DNA of 64,000 nucleotides from Rhyacichthys aspro (GCA_036850595.1 CM072151.1:22607307-22671306), one strand, 5' to 3'; positions 1 through 12,490 are shown, counted from the stretch's first letter. Numbers and translations are program-made. The notes: generated by a model not told the origin, from the sequence alone.

Positions 1-433
1 CAGCCTTAGTCACTCACTTAACTTGTCCACTGTTGTGTGCCTGTCTGTGATGTCAGCTAAATATCTAGCCAGGTAGCTACACTCAAAAATACAGAAAGGA
101 GAAGGAATCAAACCCTGAATCTAAAGGCTAGATGAAGCCATTTGTTGGAGACTGCCTGTATTGATAGGCTAATTTCTATGTGATGTAAAAACAAACAAAA
201 CAACACATGGCAACTCAAAATCATACTCAGAAGGCTAAGCTTTACAACAGTTCCACCCAAAAGATTCATGGTTAAAAAAAAAAAACAGCGCTAATCCTCT
301 CTCCTACAGCATCCATAACAATTACGTGTGCATGCAGAATTATGCAAATTAGTCAATGGCGTAATTTAGCGACTTCTAGCAACTTTTAGGACTGCCAATA
401 GCTACGTTTCTTACAGGGGAGAAGGCAACACTG
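1..433 (+). mobile_element. hAT-type non-autonomous element, right part (copy A)
   Basis: The segment is highly similar to 12786-13200; shared blocks include 'ggaatcaaaccctgaatc' and 'ctgcctgtattgataggct'. Its right edge is GGCAACACTG at 424-433, the exact reverse complement of CAGTGTTGCC, which opens copy B at 12491. A CAGTG terminal inverted repeat is typical of hAT elements. The left end lies outside the window. Confidence 0.65.
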
Positions 434-2036
434 CAGACTTTAGACCTGCCCTGGACAGATTTTTCAATCCCACTCCCACCAGATACTGTCCCGCTCCCCT
501 CCGCGCTTTTATTCTCCCACATCCCACACACGTGAGCACCCGCAATCACTCGCAATCACCTGCAATCACCCATCAAATCTTGTCCCGAGCGGCAAAAGGT
601 GGGGTGCGGGACCCAACCCAACCTTTTGCCTAGATGCCTCGGCCCTTGTTCACCCAGCTGATGCAAGATCACTTGTCTCAGGTTTTTAAAAGAGTTTGAG
701 CATTATTTCCCAACCACAAAAGACCATCAGCCTGGGAGGGACTGGATGTGTGACCCATTTGTGCTTGATATTGTAGCATGCTTAGGAGTTGAGGGAACTT
801 CAAGTTAGCAGTGTCCTTGTGAAGAGGGGTTTCTGCTGCAACTAAAAAAAGACGTGAGGACATGAGGAATACTCTTGGTCTTTTTACAGACCATACTATT
901 TCCATACTGGAAATATGTAAAAAATGCACATGTAGGATCTGTATATTTTCATTATAGCCCAAACTGGTTTACCTAGCTCTAAAATGCCTAAAAGACCACA
1001 TGGATAAGAAATATAACGTAATGAAACAACTAGTTAAGAAGTAGTGATGTGATAGTACTACTTTCAAAGCAGTAAATATGTAAATGGAAAAAATCAGACA
1101 GAAAGCTGGAAATGACACAGTATGAGATATGAGAAGTGAAACCCCAGCTCCTTCTGGTAAGACAGGCCCGTTTTTGTTCTTGCTGCTTATTATGTCCGCC
1201 CTGGCCTCCGTTCTCAAATGGAATCATCCATTTGTACACAACAGGAGTGGGAGAGGCGTTGGGGGAGGGGCAGAGGACACACAGAGAGAGCTTATTGTAA
1301 ACTGTAAGAGGTGTGCAGCAACTGGGACAGATTATGTCTGCGGAAACGAGGACTGCAGGATCCCACCCATCCCCCACCACACACACACACACACACCGCA
1401 CACACACGGTATGGGCTCACTTGCGCCTGCCTGGTCACCTCGCTGCAATAGATAGATTCCACCCCACCCCCATTCTCTGCTCAGTCATTCAGACCTGGGA
1501 GAGTCAATAACAAGCTGACATCATCATTGGTTTTGCAGGATACAGTGGTACCTTTATTCTAATAGCAGAACAACAGGGAGGTCTACTGAGCTGTTGATGA
1601 GGCCTGGAGCTGAGCACTGACCTCCTGCAGGTCACATGGACAGGTGGACGAAAGGAGACAGTCAGAGGGGTGGGGGGGAGGGGCAGAGCGTGGTCTGTCC
1701 CCATTGTGGCTCAATCACTGATAAGATTGGGTCCATACACACATATTATGCAATCTGGAATGGAAGCTGTTATACACTGCATGACAAACACTACGTCAAT
1801 AGTGTCACTGCTTAACACTAATATCATTTTCAAAGCACATAAATGCAGTATTTTGCAGTTGTTCTACATGCACTGTGTTGCAGCTGTTATGTCCTCATAA
1901 GGACGCCATCTTTACAGTTTACACAACAAAGCAGTGAGTGCAACAACCAACCAAGTGCCTTTGGTAACCATTGGACAGGATGTGGCTATGATTCACACTA
2001 ATTGCTTTCAATAGTTTCCAGTAATCCCCAGGCCGG
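434..2036. other. Non-coding stretch, no gene recognised
   Basis: It contains a GC-richer block at about 440-640 that may be part of an old repeat, and a short (CA)n tract at 1379-1396. Open frames here are short and unlike known proteins. Confidence 0.5.
1379..1396. repeat. (CA)n microsatellite
   Basis: A near-perfect CA dinucleotide run, followed after CG by a second short CA run. Confidence 0.9.
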
Positions 2037-2330
2037 CAGACACTCGGTCTTTCTATGAGGAGTCTGCATGTCCTCCTCGTGTTTCCATGGCTTCTCTCCA
2101 GTACTCTGGCTTCCTCCCACCATCCAAAGACGTGCATGTATAGATGAATTGGTGACTCTCGTGGATGAATGTGAGAGTGAATGGTTGTCAGTGTGTGTGT
2201 CTAAGTGCCAGCCCTGCGACTAACTGGCCATGGTCCAGAGTGTTCCCCGCCTCAGGCCCAAAGCTGCTGGGATAGGCTCCAGCCACCAGCAACCGCCAAC
2301 GGGACCAAGCAGTAGAAGATGAATAAGTTT
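2037..2330 (+). mobile_element. Fish SINE with LINE-like tail (copy 1)
   Basis: Shared landmarks with the copies at 25345, 40383 and 51605 are 'gagtctgcatgtcctcc', 'cttcctcccacc', 'caaagacatgcat' (here acgtgcat), 'gtgaatggttgtc' and 'gggataggctcca'. The 3' end resembles the tail of L2-type LINEs, which suggests mobilisation by such a LINE (inference). Confidence 0.7.
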
Positions 2331-3109
2331 CCAGTAGTTTCACTGTGAAACAGAGAGCTCAGGTCTCTTTTGTATCAGGATCAAAGTCACATCCTTGCAA
2401 TTGTGTTCATCCGCAGCATGTCAGGAGAATGTTCAGAGATGGTCCAGGTGGTTCTACTGGGTGGCCAACGGGTTCCCAAATTAGTACTATATGGTATGCA
2501 TTTTGGGTCCCTTTTGGCAATGGAAACTACTGGCCCGCTTCATACTGCACCACTCCCATGAAAACAGCCCTTCTGCTTACAAGGGTAGTTACAATTATAG
2601 ATGATCATTTTCTTTGAAATATCTTTGATTAGTCCAGTGTGATAAAACTAACTTTAGTCAGTCAAACTATGGAGTGTGTGTATTTTTTGTACACAGCGTC
2701 TACATACTTCTCCCCAGACAGAACTGCAGCGAGATCATCTGAGCCGTGAGTCCACAGCGTTCCCTGGGCTCACATGAATGCACAGCCTACACAACATTCC
2801 AATCCATTCTCCACACTGGGATCCAGCATTCCAGCTTGGTGCGAGCTTCTCTCCCCCCACCCCCGCCACACTCACACTGCTCACACGCTGCACACAGGCC
2901 AATGTGTTAGAGCGGACATGTTGGTGTAGCAGGGGCCCGTTTAAAGCCTCAGGCTCCAAAAAACACAGTCACTCTGCTCTACTGAAACACAGACAGGTGT
3001 ATTTTTTATTTCAAAGTATGTGCCAGGGCCATATAATAATCCTGACTAGACATACAGTACTGGGCTAGTCCATAACTTTTCAAAATCAGGGGTTTTTTAG
3101 CATTATTTT

Positions 3110-3240
3110 GGGGGGATTAGACTGACAGGAAACATGGTGGGAAAAAGGGGAATCATACTGGGCAAATGACCCAAGCCAGAATCAAACACGACCTTCCAAG
3201 TACATGGTATGTGCTCCACCAGGTGAGCCACCAAGGCATC
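3110..3240 (-). mobile_element. tRNA-derived SINE relic
   Basis: On the minus strand the sequence runs from a GGCTCACC-type A-box region to a degenerate B box, and ends in the 'gacaggaaacatggtggg' tail (read on +). The same layout is seen at 5055-5165. Confidence 0.5.
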
Positions 3241-4939
3241 GCCTACATCTTGTTACAAATGTTTAAAATAAGTCAACCTGACCATCTGACCAGGCACTTT
3301 GATGTAAAGTATACTGTAATATTTATTATTTTCCTTAAGAGACACATACAGTAGACTTACCTTGATAAATGTGTAAAGGATATTATCACAGCTGCAGCCA
3401 GTGAGAGTGACAAAGTTTTAAGTTTTTACCAAGTTACAGCTCTCACCAAACCAGCTTCATTACAAAAGGACACAGTCTGGAATTTAAACCAGATTGGTTG
3501 CAGTAGTGTGGACCTATCACCTCTCAGGACAACTGCTATAAACGTACCAAAGCATGTATCCGCGATCGGTCCTCCTTTTTTGCACTGTCTGCATGTGTCC
3601 AGCAGCCTGTCTCAATTTATTTTCAGAGGTTACATTTTAAACACGCTCCACTCTTCTATGAGAAGAGCAAAAGTCGTGCTGTGTCCTGGTGTGGAGAGCT
3701 GTGGAGGATGCAGGAAGATTCTCGTGGCTGCACCATGTGTGATTACGCACGGGAAACCCAGCAGAAAGTGAGAATCCTGTTATAACACGGTGTGGGTTTG
3801 GCTTTTGTGCTTATAAATTGCCCTTATCAGTTTACTGTGCATGGCAAGTAACTTTTCACTCATGTTCTCATGCACTAAAAGGATACAGTCCTCAAACTCT
3901 GAGTGTTAATCACAAATATTCAAATAAATTTACATAATTTAAAGAAACATAAAACAGGACTATCGTAATTTAAAATCTTTAATATTGCTGAAATTAGTTA
4001 CATTTATGCATCTCCTTCACAGCCATGGTGGCCTAGAGCTATGCTGGGAAATTCAAATCTAGATACATTCATATAGATTTGTATATTCAATACATGTATA
4101 GACTCAAATAAATGAAACAAAGACGAATTTGTGCATTTGCCACTCTACAGTAGTGTGACTGAATGGACATTTACTCTGGTTTCCTTTTATGACACTATAT
4201 ACATCTACGCTACAAAGCATGCCCATTCTTATGAAAAAAAAATATTAATAGACATTACTGTAGGGTTTATTAATTGCAAAAAACACAACCTTGCACTGCA
4301 GCTGGATTCTTCTGAGATTTGAGACTTTACAAAGTCACAGAAATCCATCTTGAACTGGTCCAAGCAAAGTAATCAGATCTGATCTGTGGGATGAGGGTAA
4401 TAAACAAGATCTGAGTGAGCTTTATAGACTGTAGTACCTGTGAGAGGCATGACCCTCCTGGAGTAAGACAGGTTTGCACAGATAAAGCTTGATTGTACCA
4501 GGCTTTGTCCCCTGCTTATAATGTTGCGCTGTCTCCAGATGTAGGCATCACAGGTCTTTTTAAACTTAGATCTGCTGATTGGTCAAAAAAATGCGATTAA
4601 TAATTTGCAAAATTTTCTCTCCTTTAAATAGTATTGCTGGATAGACAATACCTAAAAACAATATATAGAAATATTTAAAATATGGGCAAATAGCACAGAC
4701 TTTACTTTTTTCAAATTTTTTATTCCAATGCATATTTTTTAGACCAACACACCGCAGGAGGGGGGTAAGATGGAGAAGATACGGCCCTTAGCGTCAAATG
4801 AGGCAGTAAAATGGTTTTATACAAAATAAGTGACATTAATTTCAAAATAAAGGGTTAAAATCCATCTAGTGGAACAACATGATACAATAGATCACCCCAG
4901 ACACTCTCTGGATATCTGTGTTATACATATAGCAGGTTA

Positions 4940-4964
4940 GTATTATTATTATTATTATTATTAT
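4940..4964. repeat. (ATT)n microsatellite
   Basis: About eight uninterrupted ATT units, with more ATT-rich sequence to about 5015. Confidence 0.9.
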
Positions 4965-5054
4965 GACAGTGATGATTATGATTATTTTTACTGTTCAATC
5001 ATTATTATTATTATTGGTCTTTTAACCTCTATTTAAAATAACTGACTGAATGGA

Positions 5055-5165
5055 GCAAGACAGGAAACAGGGAGAGAGAGTAATGGAATGAAGCAAATGG
5101 GCCACAGCCAGTTTAAATTCAGGTCTATGGCTCATGTGGTACCTGTTTCACCAGCTGAGCCATCA
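5055..5165 (-). mobile_element. tRNA-derived SINE relic
   Basis: Read on the minus strand it begins GATGGCTCAGCTGGTGAAAC, an A-box-like head, and passes a degenerate B box. It ends in a tail that reads 'gacaggaaacagggagag' on the + strand. The order matches tRNA-headed fish SINEs. Confidence 0.6.
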
Positions 5166-6189
5166 AGTCCTTTGTCATCAACCACTACAGTGAGATTTAA
5201 ATATACTCCAGAATATTTAAGCACCATAATGTCCTTGTAATAAGCAAGTAGTAACCATCTTTAATCCTATCTCTCCCAATCCAAACACACATACTGAATA
5301 CGGAACAGTGCCAGAGATGTTAACGGCACAGATGGCTGCTCACAGGTCTGACCTACATGGACTGACAAACTCAGCACTTCTCTGTGTTTTCCCTGAAGAC
5401 AAGGGTAAGAAAAGCAATTACACATGATAGAGTGTTTTTAATTTGTTTAATTATTATGATTATGATTCATTTTCCTTCAGAATGTTTTCAGAGACCAAAT
5501 TAGCACAACATATTGTTACAAACGGAGAAACTTGTAATGATACAATACATCACATAACCTTTTCTACAAAGTATTATTACTCTCTGTGGCAGGAACTTTT
5601 ATAATCTTCATACTTTTCTTCAAATGCAATATCATTTTCACCAGTATTCTTTCCACAGCTGCTCTCATTATGCAACACTGATGTGTCCCACCATACTGGA
5701 AAAAATTCTGTCATTTGTGCTCAGACTGTCTACTCTTCAGTTTCTTGGTCATGTAATACTTTCTCCAGCATGTCTCATACCTCAGTCTGTCCACAAAGCG
5801 TAATAACCACAGCAAAAGTCTAAATCTAAATAGATGCTGTATGAATAAATGGTCCAATACCAGATGCCACCAGGCTTTGAAATGAATCTGTATTTAGGAT
5901 GGCAGGATCTTCTAAGCTGCACCTTTTCCATGTGGGTGGCCCATTTAGCAGCATATTTACTTAAACTGCACCGAGTTTGGGGCTGAGGTGAGAGCGAGTC
6001 ATTTCTATACAGCTAAGTCAAGCTACAAAAAAACCTTCACTGTGGCTTTAAATGAAACCGAGAGTGGCTGTGTGGGGCGCTGCATAGTCTTTAATACAGG
6101 GTCTGGAGCACAGATTTTTACGTTGCACAAAGGAGAATTGAACAAATATGTATATTTCCTACAGTCAAGTCATTCTACATCATTTAAAC

Positions 6190-6410
6190 CAGGGGTTCTC
6201 AAGCTTTTTGGGGCTAGGGACCCCTTACAAGAGAGAAATTTACCAAAGAACCCTCGTAATGCTTACGCCAATTTCAAAAAAAGTTTACTGCCATTTGAAC
6301 TCCTAAATGCCATGGGAATTATTATAATAATAATGTATTTTAAACTTATCTGTACTTCAGACCTGTTTCACAAAAATCAATTTAAACACATTGACTGTGA
6401 ACCCTTTTAA
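6190..6410. mobile_element. hAT-like end fragment
   Basis: CAGGGGTTCTCAA at 6190 is a hAT-type terminus. It is followed by 'gggaccccttacaagag', partly echoed near 42500. No matching right end was found, so limits are approximate. Confidence 0.35.
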
Positions 6411-6884
6411 ACACAGTCTCATTTTTATTAAAGTTATTTTAAAATATTTTAACTCAGTATTTTAAATTTTCAAGTAACAAATCTTAAAACTTCCAAAAAA
6501 TGAACAGCAACAAGACTGGAACAGTCTTACCAGTCTTAACAGTTTGTTTTAAAAACAGTTTAAAGTGTACATTGTTGGTTCAACTTTAACATAATAAACA
6601 TATTGTCCCTTCATAAAAAAATACTTCATAAATATTATTGCCTCATCATAAATATGTACTTCAGGCTTTATCACACTCTTATCACACATAAGTCAATACA
6701 CTTATCACTCACAACAATAACTCACTAAATTACACTCTATTCCTGTAGGGATGGTTGATAAACAGACTCTATTTTCCACCATTTTCTATTTTCCACTTAT
6801 AAATGAGCCCTATACTTATTCTTTATAGCAGTTAAGGTGCAAAATTATTATTCTCAGAGATTAGAGGTAAGAGAGATATGACAA

Positions 6885-7165
6885 TACATATTGATAAGAT
6901 AAAACTTTACTGATCCCACAATGGGCAAATTCACATGTGATGGCAGTTCACATAGAGTATAGTGCAAAAGTAGTGTTGGCAAAAAATAAAAAGAGAGCAT
7001 GCAATAAAATTAAATATACGGACTTTAGAACAAATTTTAAAATAGAATACAAAAAAAAAACTTTAAAAGGTGCAATCAGGTCAAGATAAATCAACAATAT
7101 AATGAAAAGAGCACTCTCTCTATATATTTACAATGGGATTACAGGGGGAAACATCTAGCATGCAT
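6885..7165 (-). mobile_element. LINE 3' UTR and terminus, distal part of the 8.65-10.38 kb LINE
   Basis: On the minus strand the sequence ends 'gtgggatcagtaaagt' followed by TTATCTTATC. Tails of this form close many fish CR1/L2/Rex1-like LINEs. The rest of the element continues beyond the Tc1 palindrome at 8590, so the two parts probably belong together. Confidence 0.55.
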
Positions 7166-7189
7166 GAAAAGCTATACAGTTGTGTTCAC

Positions 7190-8580
7190 AATAGCAGTGA
7201 ACACTGCACATTCTATTCCAAATCAAAGCATGATTAAAAAAATATCAAATTTGCTATTGCTTTAAAGAAAGTGAAGAAAATGGAACATTAGGCTGTTAAA
7301 AAATAGCAGTATCTGCATTTTTCTTTACAAACTCAAATATGAAACCTAAAACCTCTTTAGATTTATCTTTCCTGTGAATCAGTGAACTAATATTTCATTA
7401 TAACCACTGCTTTGGAGAAGCTGACACATCTATGCGGCATGGAGTCATCCAGCTACTGGCTCCTGTGAACAGCCCAGGACCCCTGACCATTCCTCTGCAT
7501 TTCTTGGTTTTGCTTCAGAAACAGCATTTTTGATGCCACCCAACAAGTTTTCTATTGGATTGGATCCGGAGATTGTGCTGGACACTCCATAACATCAATC
7601 TTGTTGGTCTGGAACCAAGATGTTCCTCTTTAATTGGTGTGTTTGGGGTCATTGTCTTGTTGAAACATCCATTTCAAAGGCATTTCCTCTTCAGCATAAG
7701 GCAGTGTGACTTCTTCATGTATTTGGGTGTATTCAAATTGATTCATGATCCCTGGTGTGCAAAAAATGGACCCAACACCAAAGTATGAGAAACATCCCCA
7801 GATCATGATGCTTGCACCACCATGCTTGGCTTGAATTCAGGCTTGAATTCAGCTTGAATTCTGTTTTGGGGGGCTGCAGACAGTTTATCAGACGACCCTC
7901 AAACACAGAATTCAAGTCACAGAGCACTGTCAGGACAGTGAAGCATGGTGGCACAAGCATCACGATCTGGGGATGTTTCTCATACTTTGGTGTTGGGTCC
8001 ATTTATCACACACCAGGGTTCATGGATCAGTTTGAATACATCCAAATACTTGAACTCATTCTGCCTTTTGCCGAAGAGAAAATGCCCTTGAAATGTGTGT
8101 TTAAACAACACAATGACCCCAAACACACCCATAAAAGAGCAGCATCTTTGTTCCAGACCATCAAGATTGATGTTACTGAGCGGCAAGAACAATCCACCGA
8201 CCTTAATCCAATAGAAAACTTGTGGGTGACATAAAAAATGCTGTTTCTGAGGCAAAACCAAGAAATGCTGAGGAATAGTCCAGTGGTTCAGGGCTGTTTC
8301 CAGGAGCCAGAAGCTGGATGACTCCATGCTTGACAGATGTTACAGATTTCTTAAAAGCAGTAGTTATACCATTACATTTTTAGTTCAGTGATTCACAGGA
8401 AAGCTTAATCTAAATCATTTTTCAGTTTATGCAGTAAATGCTTAAGTTTGTAAAGAAAAATGCAGACAGTGCAATCTTTTTAGCCATTTTCTTCACTTTC
8501 TATCAAGGAATATCAAAATGTAATAATTTTTTTGATCATGGGTTGATTTATAATAGAATGTGCAGTGTTCCCAATGCTTT
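7190..8580. mobile_element. Palindromic Tc1-derived element (641-bp arms, 109-bp spacer)
   Basis: The left arm (7190-7830) and right arm (7940-8580) are inverted copies of one sequence, imperfect but alignable end to end. Examples are 'ggagtcatccagcta' against 'ctggatgactcc' and 'ccccagatcatgatgctt' against 'aagcatcacgatctgggg'. Both arms encode the C-terminal half of a Tc1-family transposase, the right on + (frame 7812-8234) and the left on -. The right arm keeps HNDPKHT with its catalytic Asp and DLNPIENLW with the Glu, about 32 residues apart. The N-terminal DNA-binding half is absent, so no active transposase is made. Confidence 0.8.
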
Positions 8581-8649
8581 TGCGTTAATGAAAATAAAAG
8601 CTATTATCAGGATTTTGAGCTTAACTCACTTTTTAAAACACTCACACAC

Positions 8650-10380
8650 ACTGCTATCATCAACTGTACATGTGGGTTGTACAGTCTAATGGAAGTTGGA
8701 AAGAAGGACCTGTTCCCTAAAGGAACTGCTCAGAGCCTCCACAGTCCAATGCAGGGAGTGAGACAGACCAACAGACCACAGAATAGTGGATGACCGAAGC
8801 TACCAGTCATAAAAGGTCCTTAACAGAGGCCTACACACTCCAAAGGACCTCAGTCTGCTCAGGAGGTGGAGACGACTAGGCTCCTCTTGTACAGGGAGTC
8901 GGTGTTGTGGGACCAGTCCAGTTTATTGTTGAGGTAAACACCCAGGTACTTGAAAGAGTCCATTGTCTCAATGTCCAACCTCTGGACGTTCACTGGTGTG
9001 TGGAGTGGTGTCCTTCTCCTGAAGTCAATCACTATCTCCTTCGTCTTGCTCGTGTTTAGCTGCAAGTGGTTGAGCTCACACCACTCCACAAAGTTCATGA
9101 TGACCGACCTGCAGTGGTCGCCCCCCTCAGACACACAGCCAACAATGACTGAGTCATCAGAGAACTTCTGGAGGTGACAGCTGCTGGTGTTGTAAGTGAA
9201 GTCTGAAGTGTAAAGGGTGAAGAGGAACGGTGAGGGTGCTGTTCCCTGAGGGGACCCAGTGCTGCAGACTACCACCTCAGGCACACAGTTACTCAGTCTG
9301 ACGTACTGTGGCATGTTGCTAAGGTAATTGATGGTCCATGCAGCCAGGTGTCCGTCCACTCCTGCACCCTCCAGCTCCCCTTGCAGCAGCACCAGCTGGA
9401 TGGTGTTGAAAGCACTGAAGAAGTCAAAAAACATGACTCTCACAGGACTCCTGGCAGTAGATGACAGCATCATCCACCCCAGTGTTAGGCCAGTATGCAA
9501 ACTTCAGCGTGATGAGTCTCTCCATGGTCTCAATCAGGTGGGAGGTCAAGGCAATGGGTCTGCAGTGGTTTGGCTCCTTAGCGTGCGCTGTTTTAGGAAC
9601 CAGAACCACACAGGGGGTCTTCCACAGGACAGGGACCTTCTCCAGGCTGGGGCTCAGATTAAACATGTACATGACCACCTCTCCCATCTCCCCTTACCAG
9701 GTCCTATGACAGGAAGAGGGGGGACTGGGATGGACAGCCAGGGGTTGGGGTTTAGGTGCTGAGGGGGGCTGGTAATGGATGGGGCTGGTAGAGAGTAGGG
9801 GTGTGAAGGGCCAACGGAGGAGAGAGGTGATGTGGGGTGGTGGACATGAAGTGGAGGTGAAGGTGGCCAGAGGAAGGTGCTGGTGTCCTGGCAGAGGGGA
9901 CAAGTGTGAAGATGGGGGAGGGAGTGGGAGGGAGAGGGGCTAGAGTCAAATCTGTTGGAGAAGAGATGAAACCCATTGTCCCAACACTGGTCGCTGTCCA
10001 CTGTCCCTCTGGCTCCGCTCTGTCCATGGCCTGAGATGTTCTGGACACCTCTCCACACGTCCTGGACATTGCGATCCTCCAGCCGCTCCTCCAGCCGCTC
10101 CTCCAGCCTCTCCTCCAGCCGCTCCTCCAGCCTCTCCTCCAGCCGCTCCTCCAGCCTCTCCTCCAGCCTCTCCTCCAGTCGCTCCTCCAGCCTCTCCTCC
10201 AGCCGCTCCTCCAGCCGCTCCTCCAGCCGCTCCTCCTGCTTCTTCTTGTAGGAGTCCTTGGCACACCTGATCTTGTGTTTGAAAGGTGGGCATGGCCTCA
10301 GCAGCGAATTCAAGATCTTCATGTGAGAGGGAGGGCCAAAAGTTTGTGTGACTCACTGCAGTGGAACGAGGGAGGGACAC
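8650..10380 (-). mobile_element. CR1/L2/Rex1-like LINE, reverse transcriptase relic with coding minisatellite
   Basis: The largest open part (9500 down to 8859, 213 codons) is the reverse transcriptase palm. It has motif A FFDFFSAF (Asp 26), the SPQGTAPSPFLF block (a variant of the usual PQGT/S) and F-S-D-D at residues 113-116 (variant of YADD). Upstream, in another frame, the fingers region reads PVLWKTPCVVLVPK...HCRPIALTSH (9687-9424). Further upstream (10322-9654) the linker SYKKKQ...RNVQDVWRGVQNISG is interrupted by about 13 EERL repeats. Frameshifts and the split ORF make it a relic. Clade assignment among CR1, L2 and Rex1 is uncertain. Confidence 0.85.
10076..10236 (-). repeat. 12-bp minisatellite coding (EERL)n inside the LINE ORF
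   Basis: About 13 units of a 12-mer, CTCCTCCAGCCG with G/T variants at the last positions on the + strand. Read on minus it encodes Glu-Glu-Arg-Leu repeats. The length is a multiple of three, so the LINE frame is kept across the array. Long open frames in the other five readings here are artefacts of the repeat. Confidence 0.92.
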
Positions 10381-10399
10381 ACAGTGAGATCACGCCTAA

Positions 10400-11940
10400 G
10401 AGAAAAATATTATCAGTCAAAATGGATATTATGTCTTTGACAAACCTGTAAGGAAGGAATTAGGCCTTATAGTTGTGATGTTATGGAAAAGTTTTAAAAG
10501 AGTTCAGCTGGACTTTGGACATTTGTGCCATATAAAGTTGATGTTACTGGAATAATGGACCTGTGACACAATAAGAGCTGTTAAGACTTTATGAAAGCAT
10601 GAGAAGAACACACAAAAAAATAAGTATAACCTACAGGGCAAACTTGTCTGGTATCTCATGAAATATAGGTGAAAAAACTTAGAGAAAAAACATTACATGC
10701 TATCCTCACATTCTTCTGTCACATACAATATGGTTGGCCAGCAGCTCCTTCTGTGTCTGGACTGTATCTGTTTGAAGAACTCACACTTTAAGGAGACATT
10801 GAATTTTTCTAATTAATAACATGGTCCCTTGTGCTCCCTCTGATGTGTATGTTACATGTTTCAACCAAAATGTGTCAAGGTTTAGGTTATACAGGGTCCT
10901 GGAAAACGCTCTCCGAATCACTCCTTAGAAACGCTCGGTTTTGCCTGCTGGTGCTTTAACTGAACAGAGTTAACTTTGTTTCTGCTCTCAGTTGCCATTT
11001 TTTCCCACTCCAGACACATATCACAATATTAAACATCCTCTCGTCCTTTATTTTTCCATTTTAGTTTATTCACTGATATTTCATGTTTTGTGAAATGCTT
11101 TAGAAGAGTAAGATATTGGGAACGTAACTCTGGAGCAGCATGCCTCTTGTTTGTGTGTCAGCTTATAAACTCATATAACTGCAATTACTGGCTCGGCTCT
11201 GTCTACATATAGCCTAACCAATAGTAGCATGTTTTTTATGTTTAAAAATGCTTTAAGCGACAAACTGACATGATGAAGTAATGTTGCTATGCTTTTGCGA
11301 AGAAAACAATATAGCGGATGCACTCTTCACTCGTCTTTGCTCTGCTGGACTGTAAACGGAAGTGACGCGAGGATAGAGCCCGCCTCCTTGGATTGTGTCA
11401 TCATAGTCAAGCTTTTTGTGGAGAGACTCTGCCCCATAACAGAGAGATAACACAGTTGTTTTATTTCACACTTTGTGAGTTAGTAGAGATCCCACAGAGA
11501 ACACTCAATTATAGGTACAGAAAGTACATCAAAGTTTTTTGAATGGAATGTCGCCTTTTGAAAGAAGCATCTCTTTTGGGGAACATACTTCAGCTGTTTC
11601 TTTAGAGTTATTCTAATTTGTGAAACCTCTATACTGGCTTTAATTGCTCTTCATAAAGACGAGGATAGTTGACTGAAACTGAGTAGAGAGGAAAAAATCA
11701 TGGTTCCATCAATCCCAGCAGGTTGTGTTGTGTATGTTCAAAAATCAAAATTTTACAAGGAATTGAGAAAAGTCTCCACAGTTGCTGCTCTTTATGGGCC
11801 TACCTGATACTCACTCCTATTGTCATTATAACTTCCACCTGTGAGGTTTTTAGAAACCAAAGTTGGTAAGGCTATGGTTACCTAACCAAATGGATGCAAT
11901 GAAACCATTTTTGAGCTGTTCATTTAAAATTATGGAAATT
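10400..11940. other. Non-coding stretch, no gene recognised
   Basis: No conserved coding frame or known repeat end was identified. Around 11270-11420 there is a locally GC-richer stretch with several CpGs that may belong to an old repeat. Confidence 0.5.
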
Positions 11941-11980
11941 GTTAATTGAAATTCATAAGCACAGTTAACAGTTAAACACC

Positions 11981-12141
11981 ATGAGAAGTTGCAAGATGGC
12001 GCCTGTCGCCCAGGGGAAAGCTCCAATGGTTGTCAGGCGGAAGAGGAGGCCTAATCTGAGCAGTGGAATGACAAAGATGAAGGCATTTCATCTGGCTTTG
12101 ATATGGGTTTATATATCTCTCCAGTGAGACATCACAGAAAG
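11981..12141 (+). promoter_or_regulatory. Candidate TATA-less first exon or promoter island
   Basis: CAAGATGGCGCC at 11992-12003 matches the YY1 consensus in the sense orientation common just downstream of start sites. A CCAAT box lies at 12023-12027 and a consensus donor AAAG|GTAAAT at 12141/12142. An ATG frame opens here but stops at 12124, before the donor. It could be a non-coding first exon or part of a repeat. Confidence 0.25.
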
Positions 12142-12490
12142 GTAAATAAATTCCTGCATTTACAGAGAGTTACTGGTTGTATCTCAAACGCAAAGTAAGA
12201 CGATTCTACATGTAAAATGCAAGTGTAGTAGTGTTGTCGCCATGCAAAGCTAGCCAACATTTTGCTAACATTTGTGACATGGTTAGTTGGACAGCATATT
12301 TTGTGTAATTATGACAAATGTGTGTTAAAGTGGGTTATGCATTGTGCATTTTTGTTGTAGCCCATATAAACTATATGGTTACTAAAGATTTATGGCCTGA
12401 AACCTTTATTTCGTATATATGCACCATCATTTTTTCTAGGTCCCCTAAACGTGCCATTTAGCCCATATGGCTTCTGCCTGGGCAAGAAAG

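Noticed and set aside
8560..9762. Plus-strand frames overlapping the LINE
   Set aside because: They are antisense shadows of the minus-strand reverse transcriptase.
9752..10380. Long minus-strand frames rich in Trp-Arg-Ser-Gly or Ala-Gly-Gly, and a + frame of Ser-Arg repeats
   Set aside because: They are the other readings of the 12-bp minisatellite. Only the EERL frame links to LINE-like protein on both sides.
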